The notes below the pieces were generated by a model. The model saw only the letters and a list, made by a program, of their open reading frames with translations, was not told the origin of the DNA and searched no databases. Positions 23,941-34,700 of a stretch of DNA of 42,656 nucleotides are shown one piece after another. Origin of the DNA: Planctomycetota bacterium (lineage in GTDB: Bacteria; Planctomycetota; J058; JAJDCQ01). Both the position numbers and the translations under genes were made by a program. Within the stretch, counting starts at the first letter, position 1. Every line of letters starts with the position of its first letter. The stretch spans positions 1-42,656 of the forward strand of contig JAJDCQ010000126.1 of NCBI GenBank assembly GCA_029260755.1, written 5' to 3'.

Positions 23941-25273
23941 CGCCGGCCTCCTCGTCGTCGGCGTCTCGGCCGAGGGACCACCGCTCCTCGCCCTGGGCGT
24001 CGAGAACGCTGACGACCTGATGCCCGTCGAACGCCACCCGGTAGCCTGCCGGGAGGCTCAAGACCTTGATGAGGTGCGTCCGCGCCTTGGCGAGCTCGGC
24101 CGTCGGGATCAGCTCGCAGCCCTCGAGGTCGAGCGTCTCGAACGCGTCGGAGTCGCTCGGGCCGACGAACCAGCCCGAGAAGCCGCTCTCGGCGTCGGTC
24201 GTGCTGCGGCGCTCGAGGAGGACGTGGCGCTCCTCGAGGATCCCCGGCGCCACGGCGATCGCGTCGACCATCGAGCAGCCGACGGGCTCGACGTCGACGA
24301 CCTCGTGGAGGATCCGGGTCATGAAGATCGTCTGCAGGGTGAACGAGATGTCGGTCGTCAGCCCCTCGAACGGGTCGCGCTGGAAGTCGGGCTCGCAGAG
24401 GACGAGCTCGTCGCCGAGCCCCCCCTCTCGTCCGGGGCTCGCGAACGCGCGCACCGTCATGATCGACCAGCCGTAGCCGATCCGAACGCCATCGGCGAGC
24501 CCGGGCGGGCGCTCGGCGCAGCCCGCGCACGACTCGAGCACCTCGGCCGCGATCTCGTGGAGCGCCTCGGGGTTGGTGTGCCGCCCGAGCCAGTAGCGGA
24601 GGACGAGGTCCTGCTCCTCGTCGATCGCGTGCCGGAGCTCGCGCAGCTCCCCCCGGTCGAGGTCGGTGTCCGATGGGCGGGCCTCGTTCGCGTCGTCGAT
24701 CCGTCCGAGGCTCGCGAGCGCGCTGCATCGCCCCAGGCGCGCCGGCGGGCTCGACGGCTCGATCTCGAGCGCCTTCTCGTAGCAGTAGAGGGCGTCCTCG
24801 AACCGCTCGAGATGGAGGAGGCTGTTGCCCCGGTTCGCCCAGGCGACCTCGTCGCCCGGCTCGATCCGGAGCGCCTCGTCGTAGCAGATCAGGGCGTCCT
24901 CGTAGCGCCCGTCATCGTCGAGGAGCCGCCCTCGGTTCACCCACGCGTCCGCGTCCTCGGAGTCGAGATCGGTCGCGCTGGCGTAGGCGTCGAGCGCCTC
25001 CTCGGGCCGGTCGAGCCCCTGGAGGGCGACGCCGCGATGGTACTGGGCGGGGGCGGACTCGGGGTCGAGCTCGGCGATCCGCTCGAAGCAGGCGAGCGCC
25101 TCCTCCGCCCGGTCGAGCTCGAGGAGGAGCGACCCCTTGCAGCCGAGCGCCGCGATGAGGTCCGGGTCCTCGGCGAGGGCGGCCTCGAGATGGCCGAGGG
25201 CGTCGTCGACGCGATCGTCGGCGACCGCGTCGCGAAAGGCCTCGAGCCACGCATCGGAGGCGTCGTCGGTCAT
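23930..25273 (-). CDS. TPR protein with C-terminal DUF2185/immunity-like domain
   Basis: 447 aa. Residues 1-190 form five to six tetratricopeptide repeats (EALACFERIAELDPESAPAQYHRGVALQ, YEDALICYDEALRIEPGDEVAWANRGNSLL). The middle (about 195-345) is a mixed domain with CAGC and FTLQTIFMTRILHEVVDVEP. The C terminus (about 365-430) reads SGFSGWFVGPSDSDAFE then TAELAKARTHLIKVLSLPAGYRVAFDG. The SGW turn and the final L.LP.G..V.F stretch recall DUF2185/Imm33-type domains found in bacterial immunity proteins, a tentative match. It begins 16 bp after gyrB and so probably belongs to the same operon. Confidence 0.8.
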   Translation of the reverse strand: MTDDASDAWLEAFRDAVADDRVDDALGHLEAALAEDPDLIAALGCKGSLLLELDRAEEALACFERIAELDPESAPAQYHRGVALQGLDRPEEALDAYASATDLDSEDADAWVNRGRLLDDDGRYEDALICYDEALRIEPGDEVAWANRGNSLLHLERFEDALYCYEKALEIEPSSPPARLGRCSALASLGRIDDANEARPSDTDLDRGELRELRHAIDEEQDLVLRYWLGRHTNPEALHEIAAEVLESCAGCAERPPGLADGVRIGYGWSIMTVRAFASPGREGGLGDELVLCEPDFQRDPFEGLTTDISFTLQTIFMTRILHEVVDVEPVGCSMVDAIAVAPGILEERHVLLERRSTTDAESGFSGWFVGPSDSDAFETLDLEGCELIPTAELAKARTHLIKVLSLPAGYRVAFDGHQVVSVLDAQGEERWSLGRDADDEEAGDGE

Positions 25274-25289
25274 GCCGGACCCGCCGGGC

Positions 25290-27797
<2,508 letters not shown>

Positions 27798-27798
27798 G

Positions 27799-28224
27799 CT
27801 AGGCCCTCCGCCTCTGGAATCGAAGGCTGGCGATCGCCTCACGGGGACAGCGCTCTCGAAGCTCGGTCAGGAGCTCGTCCTGGCGAAAGCCGACGAGCTC
27901 GGCGAGCAACGGGGCGCTCGCCACCTCGACCGTGAGAACGCCCCTCCGGAGCTGCCCAAGACTCGTCTGGGCTGCCATGTCCTCGCCGACCGCCTCACGC
28001 CAGGCCACCTCGAGGGCGGCTCGTCGCCGTTGCTGAGCGGTTGGCTTGTCAGGGTTTCCCGGGTGCTGGTGGGTTTGCTTTTCCCGACTCGGGGTCGCCC
28101 GCCGTCCACGAAGACCAGAGCGACGAAGAGCGTCCCGAACCAGGTCGCCGATCCGGGGCAGCTCTCGCGTCTCCGGATCCTCGGGAAGCCGTCTCACCCG
28201 CGGCGGTCGACTGCCCTGATTCAT
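27799..28224 (-). CDS. dciA: DciA-like protein (DUF721), putative DnaB helicase loader
   Basis: 141 aa. The N-terminal half is basic and low in order; the C-terminal half carries the DUF721 core ALEVAWREAVGEDMAAQTSLGQLRRGVLTVEVASAPLLAELVGFRQDELLTELRER (family pattern W...vG..la..t.p..l..g.L.v.v.s..w..eL), ending in an SLRFQRR strand. DciA is the ancestral loader or operator of the replicative helicase DnaB. Its place between dnaN and gyrB agrees, as does the lack of recF there. The promoter at 28232-28260 puts the transcript start beside the ATG. The gene ends right before the gyrB start. Confidence 0.85.
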   Translation of the reverse strand: MNQGSRPPRVRRLPEDPETRELPRIGDLVRDALRRSGLRGRRATPSREKQTHQHPGNPDKPTAQQRRRAALEVAWREAVGEDMAAQTSLGQLRRGVLTVEVASAPLLAELVGFRQDELLTELRERCPREAIASLRFQRRRA

Positions 28225-28231
28225 CGTCCCT

Positions 28232-28260
28232 AGTATAGCGGTGTGCCCGTTCTACGTCCA
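28232..28260 (-). promoter_or_regulatory. Promoter of dciA-gyrB, leaderless type
   Basis: On the minus strand TGGACG (-35) and TATACT (-10, preceded by GC) are spaced by 17 nt. The -10 ends 7 nt before the dciA ATG, so the predicted transcription start is at or within one base of the start codon and there is no room for a Shine-Dalgarno sequence. Confidence 0.6.
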
Positions 28261-28405
28261 CAGCGGAGCCGGCTGGAAGCGGCTCGAAATGGGGCTCCCC
28301 GCGAACCGAGCACCCCTGCCGACGAACGATCGATCTTCGGTCCGGATTCGGGTGCCGCCGCCGGCGCGATCTCTCCGGCGCGGCCCCCGATGCTGCGCCG
28401 CGCCG

Positions 28406-29551
28406 TCAGACGATCTGGATCGGCATCACCACGTAGAGGAACTCGTCGCCCTCGCGAAGAAGCGCCGCGGACTTCGAGTCCTTGAGCTCGAGGGTGAACT
28501 CCTCGGCGTCCATCGCCACGAGACCCTCGATCAGGAGCGCCGGGTTGAAGCCGACCTCGAGCGGCTTCTTCTTCGACCACGGCAGGGGGAAGGCCACCCG
28601 CGCGTCGCCCGCGTTCGGATCGCTCGACGCGATCTCGACGTCGTCGCCTCCGAACGTGAACACCATCGCGAGCGACTCGCGCCCCTGATTGAGCACGTTC
28701 GCACGACGAACCGCCGAGAGGAACGACTCCCGCGGCACCTCGAGCTTCTCCTCGAAGCCCTCGGGCAGGACGTCCTGATACGGCGGGAACTCACCCTCGA
28801 CGAGCAGCGCGCCGAGGACCGCCTCACCCGTCCGGAACGAGAGGATTCGCCCGTCGGCCGACAGGCCGGCCTCGAGCGCCGGGCTCTCCTCGCGGATCAC
28901 CCGGTCGACGACGCGCTCGAGCAGGAGCATCGCCTTCGGCGGCACGACGACCCGCAGCCGCTCTCCACCCTTGAGCGACTCGGCCGCGTCCTCGGGCATC
29001 GGGCGCTCGGCGAGCGCCAGGCGCTTGCCGTCGGTCGCCACCGTCCGGAGACGCTCCGCGTCGATCTCCATGAGGACGCCGTTCATGGCGTAGCGTCCCG
29101 CGTCGGGGGCGGTCGCGTAGCGCGTCTTCTTGAACAGCCCCGTGAGGTCGGGATAGCTCAGCCGGAACGGCTTCTTCACGTCGAACCCGGGAACGTCCGG
29201 GAAGTCCTCGGGGTCCTCGGTCGGCAGGCGGTACTGGTTGCTCCCGGCCTTGACCGACGCGTTGCCCTCGCCGTCCGCCTCGAAGTCGACGTGACCCATG
29301 TCCTCGACCGCGCGCAGGACCGCCGACAGGCGGGCCGCGTTGACGAGAACCTCTCCGCCCTTGTCGACCTCGGCCTCGGCCAGCTTCAGGCGAAGCGACA
29401 CCTCGAGGTCGGTCGCGACGAGCTCGAGGATCCCGTCCTCCGCTCGAAGGAACACGTTCTGAAGGGTCGGCTTGGTGGTGCGCGTGGCGACGGTGGAAGC
29501 GATCACGCCGACCGCCTCGGCCATTTCACGACATCCCGCTCGGAACCGCAT
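28406..29551 (-). CDS. dnaN: DNA polymerase III subunit beta (sliding clamp)
   Basis: 381 aa, the normal length. The ATG at 29551 has GGAGG 8 nt upstream; the TTG five codons earlier overlaps that site and is unlikely. The three-domain clamp pattern is visible: domain I with LQNVFLRAEDGILELVATDLEVSLR, domain II with GVLMEIDAERLRTVATDGKRLALAE (the TDG.RLA signature) and LSFRTGEAVLGALLVEGEFPPYQDVLP, and domain III with FNPALLIEGL and a C-terminal VVMPIQIV (usual form MP..L). The ring-shaped dimer tethers the replicative polymerase to DNA. It is separated from dnaA by 265 bp. Confidence 0.97.
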   Translation of the reverse strand: MRFRAGCREMAEAVGVIASTVATRTTKPTLQNVFLRAEDGILELVATDLEVSLRLKLAEAEVDKGGEVLVNAARLSAVLRAVEDMGHVDFEADGEGNASVKAGSNQYRLPTEDPEDFPDVPGFDVKKPFRLSYPDLTGLFKKTRYATAPDAGRYAMNGVLMEIDAERLRTVATDGKRLALAERPMPEDAAESLKGGERLRVVVPPKAMLLLERVVDRVIREESPALEAGLSADGRILSFRTGEAVLGALLVEGEFPPYQDVLPEGFEEKLEVPRESFLSAVRRANVLNQGRESLAMVFTFGGDDVEIASSDPNAGDARVAFPLPWSKKKPLEVGFNPALLIEGLVAMDAEEFTLELKDSKSAALLREGDEFLYVVMPIQIV

Positions 29552-29816
29552 GGCGAAGACCTCCAACTAGGACGTGCCCATGCGCCGATGGGAACGTCTG
29601 GCACTCCTCGGCTCGACCCATCCGGCGGGAAGGCTCGAAGAGCCGATCCCACGAGAACACAGGAGAAGAGGAGGAGTAGTATGAATTAATTAGTTCTTCA
29701 TCATCCCCATCAGCACCGTCATCCTGTGGAAACCCGCGTGCAACCCAGACGGTCCGGGCATCCACCTCTCGAAACGGCGAGATGTGGTGTGGAACCAGGG
29801 GTCGGTAACCCCAGCA
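29552..29816. other. dnaA-dnaN intergenic region, candidate replication origin
   Basis: This 265-bp gap includes the most AT-rich patch noticed in the window (about 29678-29702, TAGTATGAATTAATTAGTTC) followed by degenerate DnaA-box-like motifs with a TGTGGAA core: 29725-29733, 29788-29796, and on the other strand 29819-29826 at the dnaA 3' end. A GCATCCACC variant lies at 29758-29766. None is a perfect TTATCCACA. A small hairpin GGGGT/ACCCC lies at about 29799-29812. The dnaN promoter must also be here or upstream. Confidence 0.5.
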
Positions 29817-31376
29817 TCATTCCACAGCTTTCTTCTGAACCTTTTCGATGAGCCCCTCGATGAGTGCTCGCGTGTCCGGCTTTCGACGAACTTCCCGATC
29901 CATCTTTTCAAACGCATACAAGATGGTGGAATGATCGCGACCGCCGAGATGACCGCCGATCTCGACGAGGGTTAGATCGGTGAGACGACGCGCCAGGAGG
30001 ACGCAGATCTGCCGCGGCCGGCTGATCGCCTGGGTGCGCTTCCGCGACTGGAGATCGCTCGGGCGCACGTCGAAGTGGTGGCACACCGTCTCGAGGATGT
30101 CGCGGATCGCGACCTGGCGCTGCGGCCCGCAGAGGGTGTCGCGGAGCGCCGCCTCGGCGAACGGGAGCTTGATCTTGCGCTGGTCGGAGTAGTTCGCGAC
30201 GACGATCAGGCGCGTCAGGGCGCCCTCGATCTCGCGGATGTTGCTGCGCACGTTCGTCGCGATGAAGTCGATGACGTCGTCGGGCAGCTCGACGCCCCTC
30301 TGGCGCGACTTCGCCCGCAGGATCGCGGCCCGCGTCTCGTACTCCGGCGGGTCGAGCCGCGCGACGAGACCCCACATGAAGCGGCTGACGAGCCGCTCCT
30401 CGAGGGTCGGGATCTCGGCGGGCGAGCAATCGGCCGAGAGGACGATCTGCTTCTGGCTGTTGTAGAGCGTATTGAACGTATGGAAGAACTCCTCCTGCGT
30501 TCGCTCCTTGTCGGCCAGGAAGTGGATGTCATCAATGACGAGCGTGTCGACGTGCCGGTAGCGATAGCGGAACGAGTCGAGCTCGCGCTTCTCGACCGCC
30601 TCGATGAACTGGTTCACGAAGTCCTCGCACGACAGATACAGGATGCGAGGCTGCACGTCGGGCGTGTCGAGGAGCTGGTAGCAGACGGCCTGGAGGAGGT
30701 GCGTCTTGCCGAGGCCGACGCCTCCGTGGATGAAGAGCGGGTTGTAGGCGCGCCCGGGGCTCTCGGCGACCGCGATCGACGCGGCGTGTGACATCTGGTT
30801 GCAGGGACCGACGACGAAGTCGTCGAACCGGTAGGTCGGGTTGAGGCAGACGCTGGAGGTCGGATCGAGGGCGCGCGGCGCGACCACCTCGGTGCTCGAC
30901 GAGGCGGTGTAGGCCGCGCGCGGCGTGCTCGTCCGGAGCTCGGCGGTGTCGACCCGGCCGGGCGGATGGGCACGGGCCGGAGCGTCCGAGGTCTCGGTGG
31001 GCTCGCCCGTCGGGTCGTCCTCGGCGGCCACGGGCGCGTCAGGCGACTTGGCCTCGACCGCCTTGGAGCCGTCCGCCCGTTCGGCCGGCCCCGCGGTCTT
31101 CGACGCCCGGGGAAGCACCTTGAGGACGGGCTCGAGCGTCGCCCCGAAGGCCTTCCGGATGCCGTCCCGGAGCGTCTCGCGCGATCCGGGCTCGTCGAGC
31201 CACTGGAACACGAACGTGTTCGGCGTCCCGATCGTGATCGTCTCGTCGGTCCGCGAAACGAACTTCAGCCCCTGGAACCACATCTCGAAGATCGGCTGGT
31301 TGGTGTGGCCGCGGATCAGGCGGAGGGCTTCGCTGAACCGGGAGGCGTCCTCGGCAGAGGGCTCCGCGTCGTACAT
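29817..31376 (-). CDS. dnaA: Chromosomal replication initiator protein DnaA
   Basis: 519 aa. Domain I is at about 10-85 (IFEMWFQGLKFVS). A long Ala/Pro/Thr/Glu-rich linker runs 90-170. The AAA+ domain III follows: Walker A GGVGLGKT 218-225, Walker B LVIDD 279-283, and the IPTLEERLVSRF segment (about 322-333) with the arginine-finger region. Domain IV has the DnaA signature RPRQICVLLARRLTDLTLVEIG..LGGRDHSTI with RDHST at 480-484. It binds DnaA boxes, melts the origin and recruits the helicase. The start is preceded by AGGGGGA; a hairpin and a strong promoter lie further upstream. The segment GPCNQMSHAA departs from the usual G..N..AhAA form. Confidence 0.98.
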   Translation of the reverse strand: MYDAEPSAEDASRFSEALRLIRGHTNQPIFEMWFQGLKFVSRTDETITIGTPNTFVFQWLDEPGSRETLRDGIRKAFGATLEPVLKVLPRASKTAGPAERADGSKAVEAKSPDAPVAAEDDPTGEPTETSDAPARAHPPGRVDTAELRTSTPRAAYTASSSTEVVAPRALDPTSSVCLNPTYRFDDFVVGPCNQMSHAASIAVAESPGRAYNPLFIHGGVGLGKTHLLQAVCYQLLDTPDVQPRILYLSCEDFVNQFIEAVEKRELDSFRYRYRHVDTLVIDDIHFLADKERTQEEFFHTFNTLYNSQKQIVLSADCSPAEIPTLEERLVSRFMWGLVARLDPPEYETRAAILRAKSRQRGVELPDDVIDFIATNVRSNIREIEGALTRLIVVANYSDQRKIKLPFAEAALRDTLCGPQRQVAIRDILETVCHHFDVRPSDLQSRKRTQAISRPRQICVLLARRLTDLTLVEIGGHLGGRDHSTILYAFEKMDREVRRKPDTRALIEGLIEKVQKKAVE

Positions 31377-31389
31377 GAAACATCCCCCT

Positions 31390-31407
31390 ACTCTTCCAGA
31401 GAAGAGT
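31390..31407 (-). promoter_or_regulatory. Perfect hairpin in the dnaA leader
   Basis: On the mRNA strand ACTCTTC, loop TCTG, GAAGAGT: a 7-bp perfect stem with a tetraloop ending 13 nt before the dnaA ATG and directly upstream of its Shine-Dalgarno stretch. It could affect ribosome access or be a protein-binding site. Confidence 0.45.
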
Positions 31408-31508
31408 TGTCGTGCGGCGCCGAGTGAATCGTTGATGATGAGGGCGGAGCGGTCGTCGGCGCGGTGGGAGGATGGTTACGCCGTCAGGCTCCCGTCTTCA
31501 GCGCGCGG

Positions 31509-31538
31509 ATCATATCAAGAGGCTTTCAACACTGTCAA
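31509..31538 (-). promoter_or_regulatory. Promoter of dnaA
   Basis: On the minus strand a perfect -35 TTGACA (31533-31538), an 18-nt spacer and -10 TATGAT (31509-31514), five of six to consensus. This is the best housekeeping promoter in the window and implies a dnaA leader of about 125 nt. Nothing else in the 418-bp gap 31377-31794 is recognised, apart from a modestly AT-richer stretch at 31554-31580. Confidence 0.75.
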
Positions 31539-31794
31539 CGAAGCACGCAAGAGCATGGAAATACAATAGATAGAGATGTCTGGAAGCCCGCTCCCCGACG
31601 CCGGGACCCTGGACGATTCGTGCTCCGATCGCGCGCCCATCGCCAGAAAGGAGGACATGAAGCGGAGATAAAGGCACCCTGGTCCGGCGGATGTCCTCCG
31701 ACCTCGGGGGATCGGCTCCCGAAGTCCGGGGCGGCGCCCATCCTTGGGGCTCCCGGGCCGCCGACCCATCTAGGGTGAAAAACCGGCCGAGCGA

Positions 31795-34700
31795 CTAGCG
31801 ATTGCTGCGTCTCGACTTCCGGCGCCTTTTCCACTCGGCTACCCAGCGCTCGAGGTCGGCCGGCTGGCGAGGCCCGAGGAGCCGAACGGCCATCTCGAGG
31901 TCGCGGGTGGCGGCGGCCGGTCGGCCCGCTCCCGCCGAAGCCCGTCCGCGGGCGAGCACCCAGTCGGGATGCTCTTCGGCGGCCGAGCGGCGGATCGCCG
32001 TATCGAGATCACGCGCTGCGTCAGCACAGCGCCCGAGGCGGAGGCGGATGAGCCCTCGCGCCGCGAGGGCCTCGGCGTTCGCCGGCGCCCGGGTGACCGC
32101 CTCCTGGGCCACGCGGAGCGCCTCGCGGGTGGCGCCGACGATCGAGAGGGCCCGGGCAGCCACGATGAGGCCGGCGACGCTCTCGTCGGCGGCCAGCCTC
32201 ACGAGAGCCGAGCTCGGCTCTCCGGCGCGGAGCGCGGTCCGGGCGGCGGCGACGGGATCGGGATGGGCGGGCAGATCGCGGGCGGCCTGCCCGAGGGCGG
32301 CCTCGACGAGATCGGGCCCACCGAGCCGGCTGGCCGCGTAGAGGGCCGGCACGGCGTTCTCGGGATCGCCGGCGACCGCCGCCGCCGCGTCGAGCCCCGC
32401 CTCCTCCGGCGCAGCGTCGCGGCGGAGAGCGCGCGCGAGACGGGCGAGCGGGTCGAGCGGGTTCTCGGCGAGGGCGCGCTCCACCAGGCGCAGGGTGCGC
32501 TCGGTGTCGCTCTCGAGCCCGAGGGCTGCGAGGCCGCGCGCGCCGAGGGACGCGTCGGTCTCGGCGCCGGCGGCGACGCGGGCGCGAGAGCCCCGCGACG
32601 TCGCGAGCTCGATCCGATCGAGCCGGATCCCGCCGGCCGCCTCGGGGACGGGGGGGACGAACGGAGGTGGGGCCGGATCGCTCGTCGCCGAGAACACGCC
32701 GAAGACCGCGTCGTGAACGGCGACCGCCGGGAGAGCGGTGCGCAGCGGTCGGGCTCCCTCGGGCTCGACCCGGAGCGATGCGGTCCCCCGGCGCGGGTCC
32801 GCCGTCAGCGTCGCCTCGAACGCCCGGTCCATCGGGAGCGGTCCGAGGGCGCGCTGCTCCCCGCCGGCGAGACGGGCGATCACGAGGAGGCGGCGGCCGC
32901 CCGAGGGCCGGAGCTCGAGGCCGACGAGCGGCTCGGGAAGGTCGCCCGGCGCGGCGGCGGCGACGGCGGCCGCGACCGAGGGCGCATCGACGAATCCGAT
33001 GAGCGTTCTCGGCACGGCGCCAGGGTCGGCGCCCCGGAACCCGACCCGGATGGCGAAGGGCTCGCCCGCTCCGTGAACGCGCGTGGCGAGCGCGGCGGGG
33101 GCGGCGCCGGTCGCGGGATCGAGCACCGGATGCCGGACCGAGAGGGCGGCCCCGCGGTCGCGCCGGAACCGGAGTGGAACGTTCGCCTCCCAGGGCACGG
33201 CGCCGGCGGCTCCGGCGGCCTCGAGGATGACGGTCCGATCGACGATCGGAGCGGGGACCCGCGAGGGGGGCGGCGCGATCGACGCGCCCAGGCGCCCGAC
33301 CGTCGACCAGGCGCGCGCGGAGCGTTCGCCGGCGGCCGCCTCGGCGAGCGCGACGAACAGGGCGGCATCGCCCGCGATCGCGGGAAGCTCGCGGGAGCGG
33401 GCCTCGGCGGCCGAGCGGAGGGCGGCCCGGTCGCCGGCGGCGGCGAGCGCCCGGAGCTCGAGGAGGGCGATCGCTGCTCGGAGGTCGGGCTCGCGGTGCT
33501 CGACCGGCCCGAACGAGGTCGCGACGCGCCGGGCGGCGAGGGGCAGACCGCAGGCGAGGAGCGCCTCGGCCGCCGCGAGCCGCCGGCGGGCGGGGTCCTC
33601 GGCGAGCGCGGAGACGGGTCCGTCGGTCTCGACCTCGCCGGCCCCTCCACCCGCGTCCGAGGATGAAGAGACGCCGTGAACCGTCGCCACGTCTCCGCCG
33701 AGGACGAGCTCGTCCCGACCGTCGCCATCGACGTCGGCGAACAGACAGGGAGCGCGGCCCGCGATCGACACGGTCGACGCCGCCTCGCCGGAGCCCTCGA
33801 GGGCCGGCTCGAGGAGGACGAGGAGAACGAACCGGGCGCCGGCGGCGTCGCGCGCCCCGACCGCGGCCACGAGCGGTCCGGCCTCGCCGGCGGGCCGACC
33901 GACGGCGAGCGACTCGACCGCCTCGACCGACGCGGGGAGGACCAGCCTCCGCTCGCGCCGCCAGGCGCCCTTGCCCGGGCCGGTCGGCTGCGGGGCATGA
34001 ATCTCGAGGACCGGCTCGCGCCGCGCGGGAGCGGCGTCGCCATCGCCATCGTCGCCGGGCGGCGGAGCCGCGTCGGCGGGGCCGGCGGCGACGAGCACCC
34101 GGGCGCCAGCGTCGGTCCTGAGGATCGCCACCGCGCCGGGCGGCGGCGCGGGATCGAGCGCCCGGGCCGCGAACAGGCCGGTCGTCGGCTCGAGGGCGTA
34201 GGCGCGCGTGACCGCCGGGGTCGGGCCGACCGAGATGACCGCCGTCCCCGCGCCGCTCTCGGCGAGGATGATCGCGACCGCGCGCGCCGGCCCCTCCTCG
34301 GAGATCGCCTTCTCGGTCGTCGTCGCGTCCGCTCCGTCGTCCGGCCCGCCGCCCGCGACGAGGAACGCGCGCGCCCCGCCGGTCGGGGCGCCGAGGCCGA
34401 CGAGGACGTCCGCGCGACGGTCGCCGTCGAGATCTCCGATCGTGACCGACGCCGGCTGCTCCTGACGGCCGAGCACGCGGAGCAGGGCCGGTGTGCTCGA
34501 GGGATCGCCGGCGTCGGCGACGACCAGGCGCCGCCGCCCGTCGGCGGCTCGCTCGATGAAGGCGACCTCGACGCGGCCGTCGCCGCCGACGTCGCCGGCG
34601 GCGAGCGCTTCGATCGTGCCGCCCGCGCTCGCGACCCGCTCGATCCGGACCGCGCCGTCGGGCCCGCCGAACCGACGCGTCACCAGCACGTCGCCGTGCG

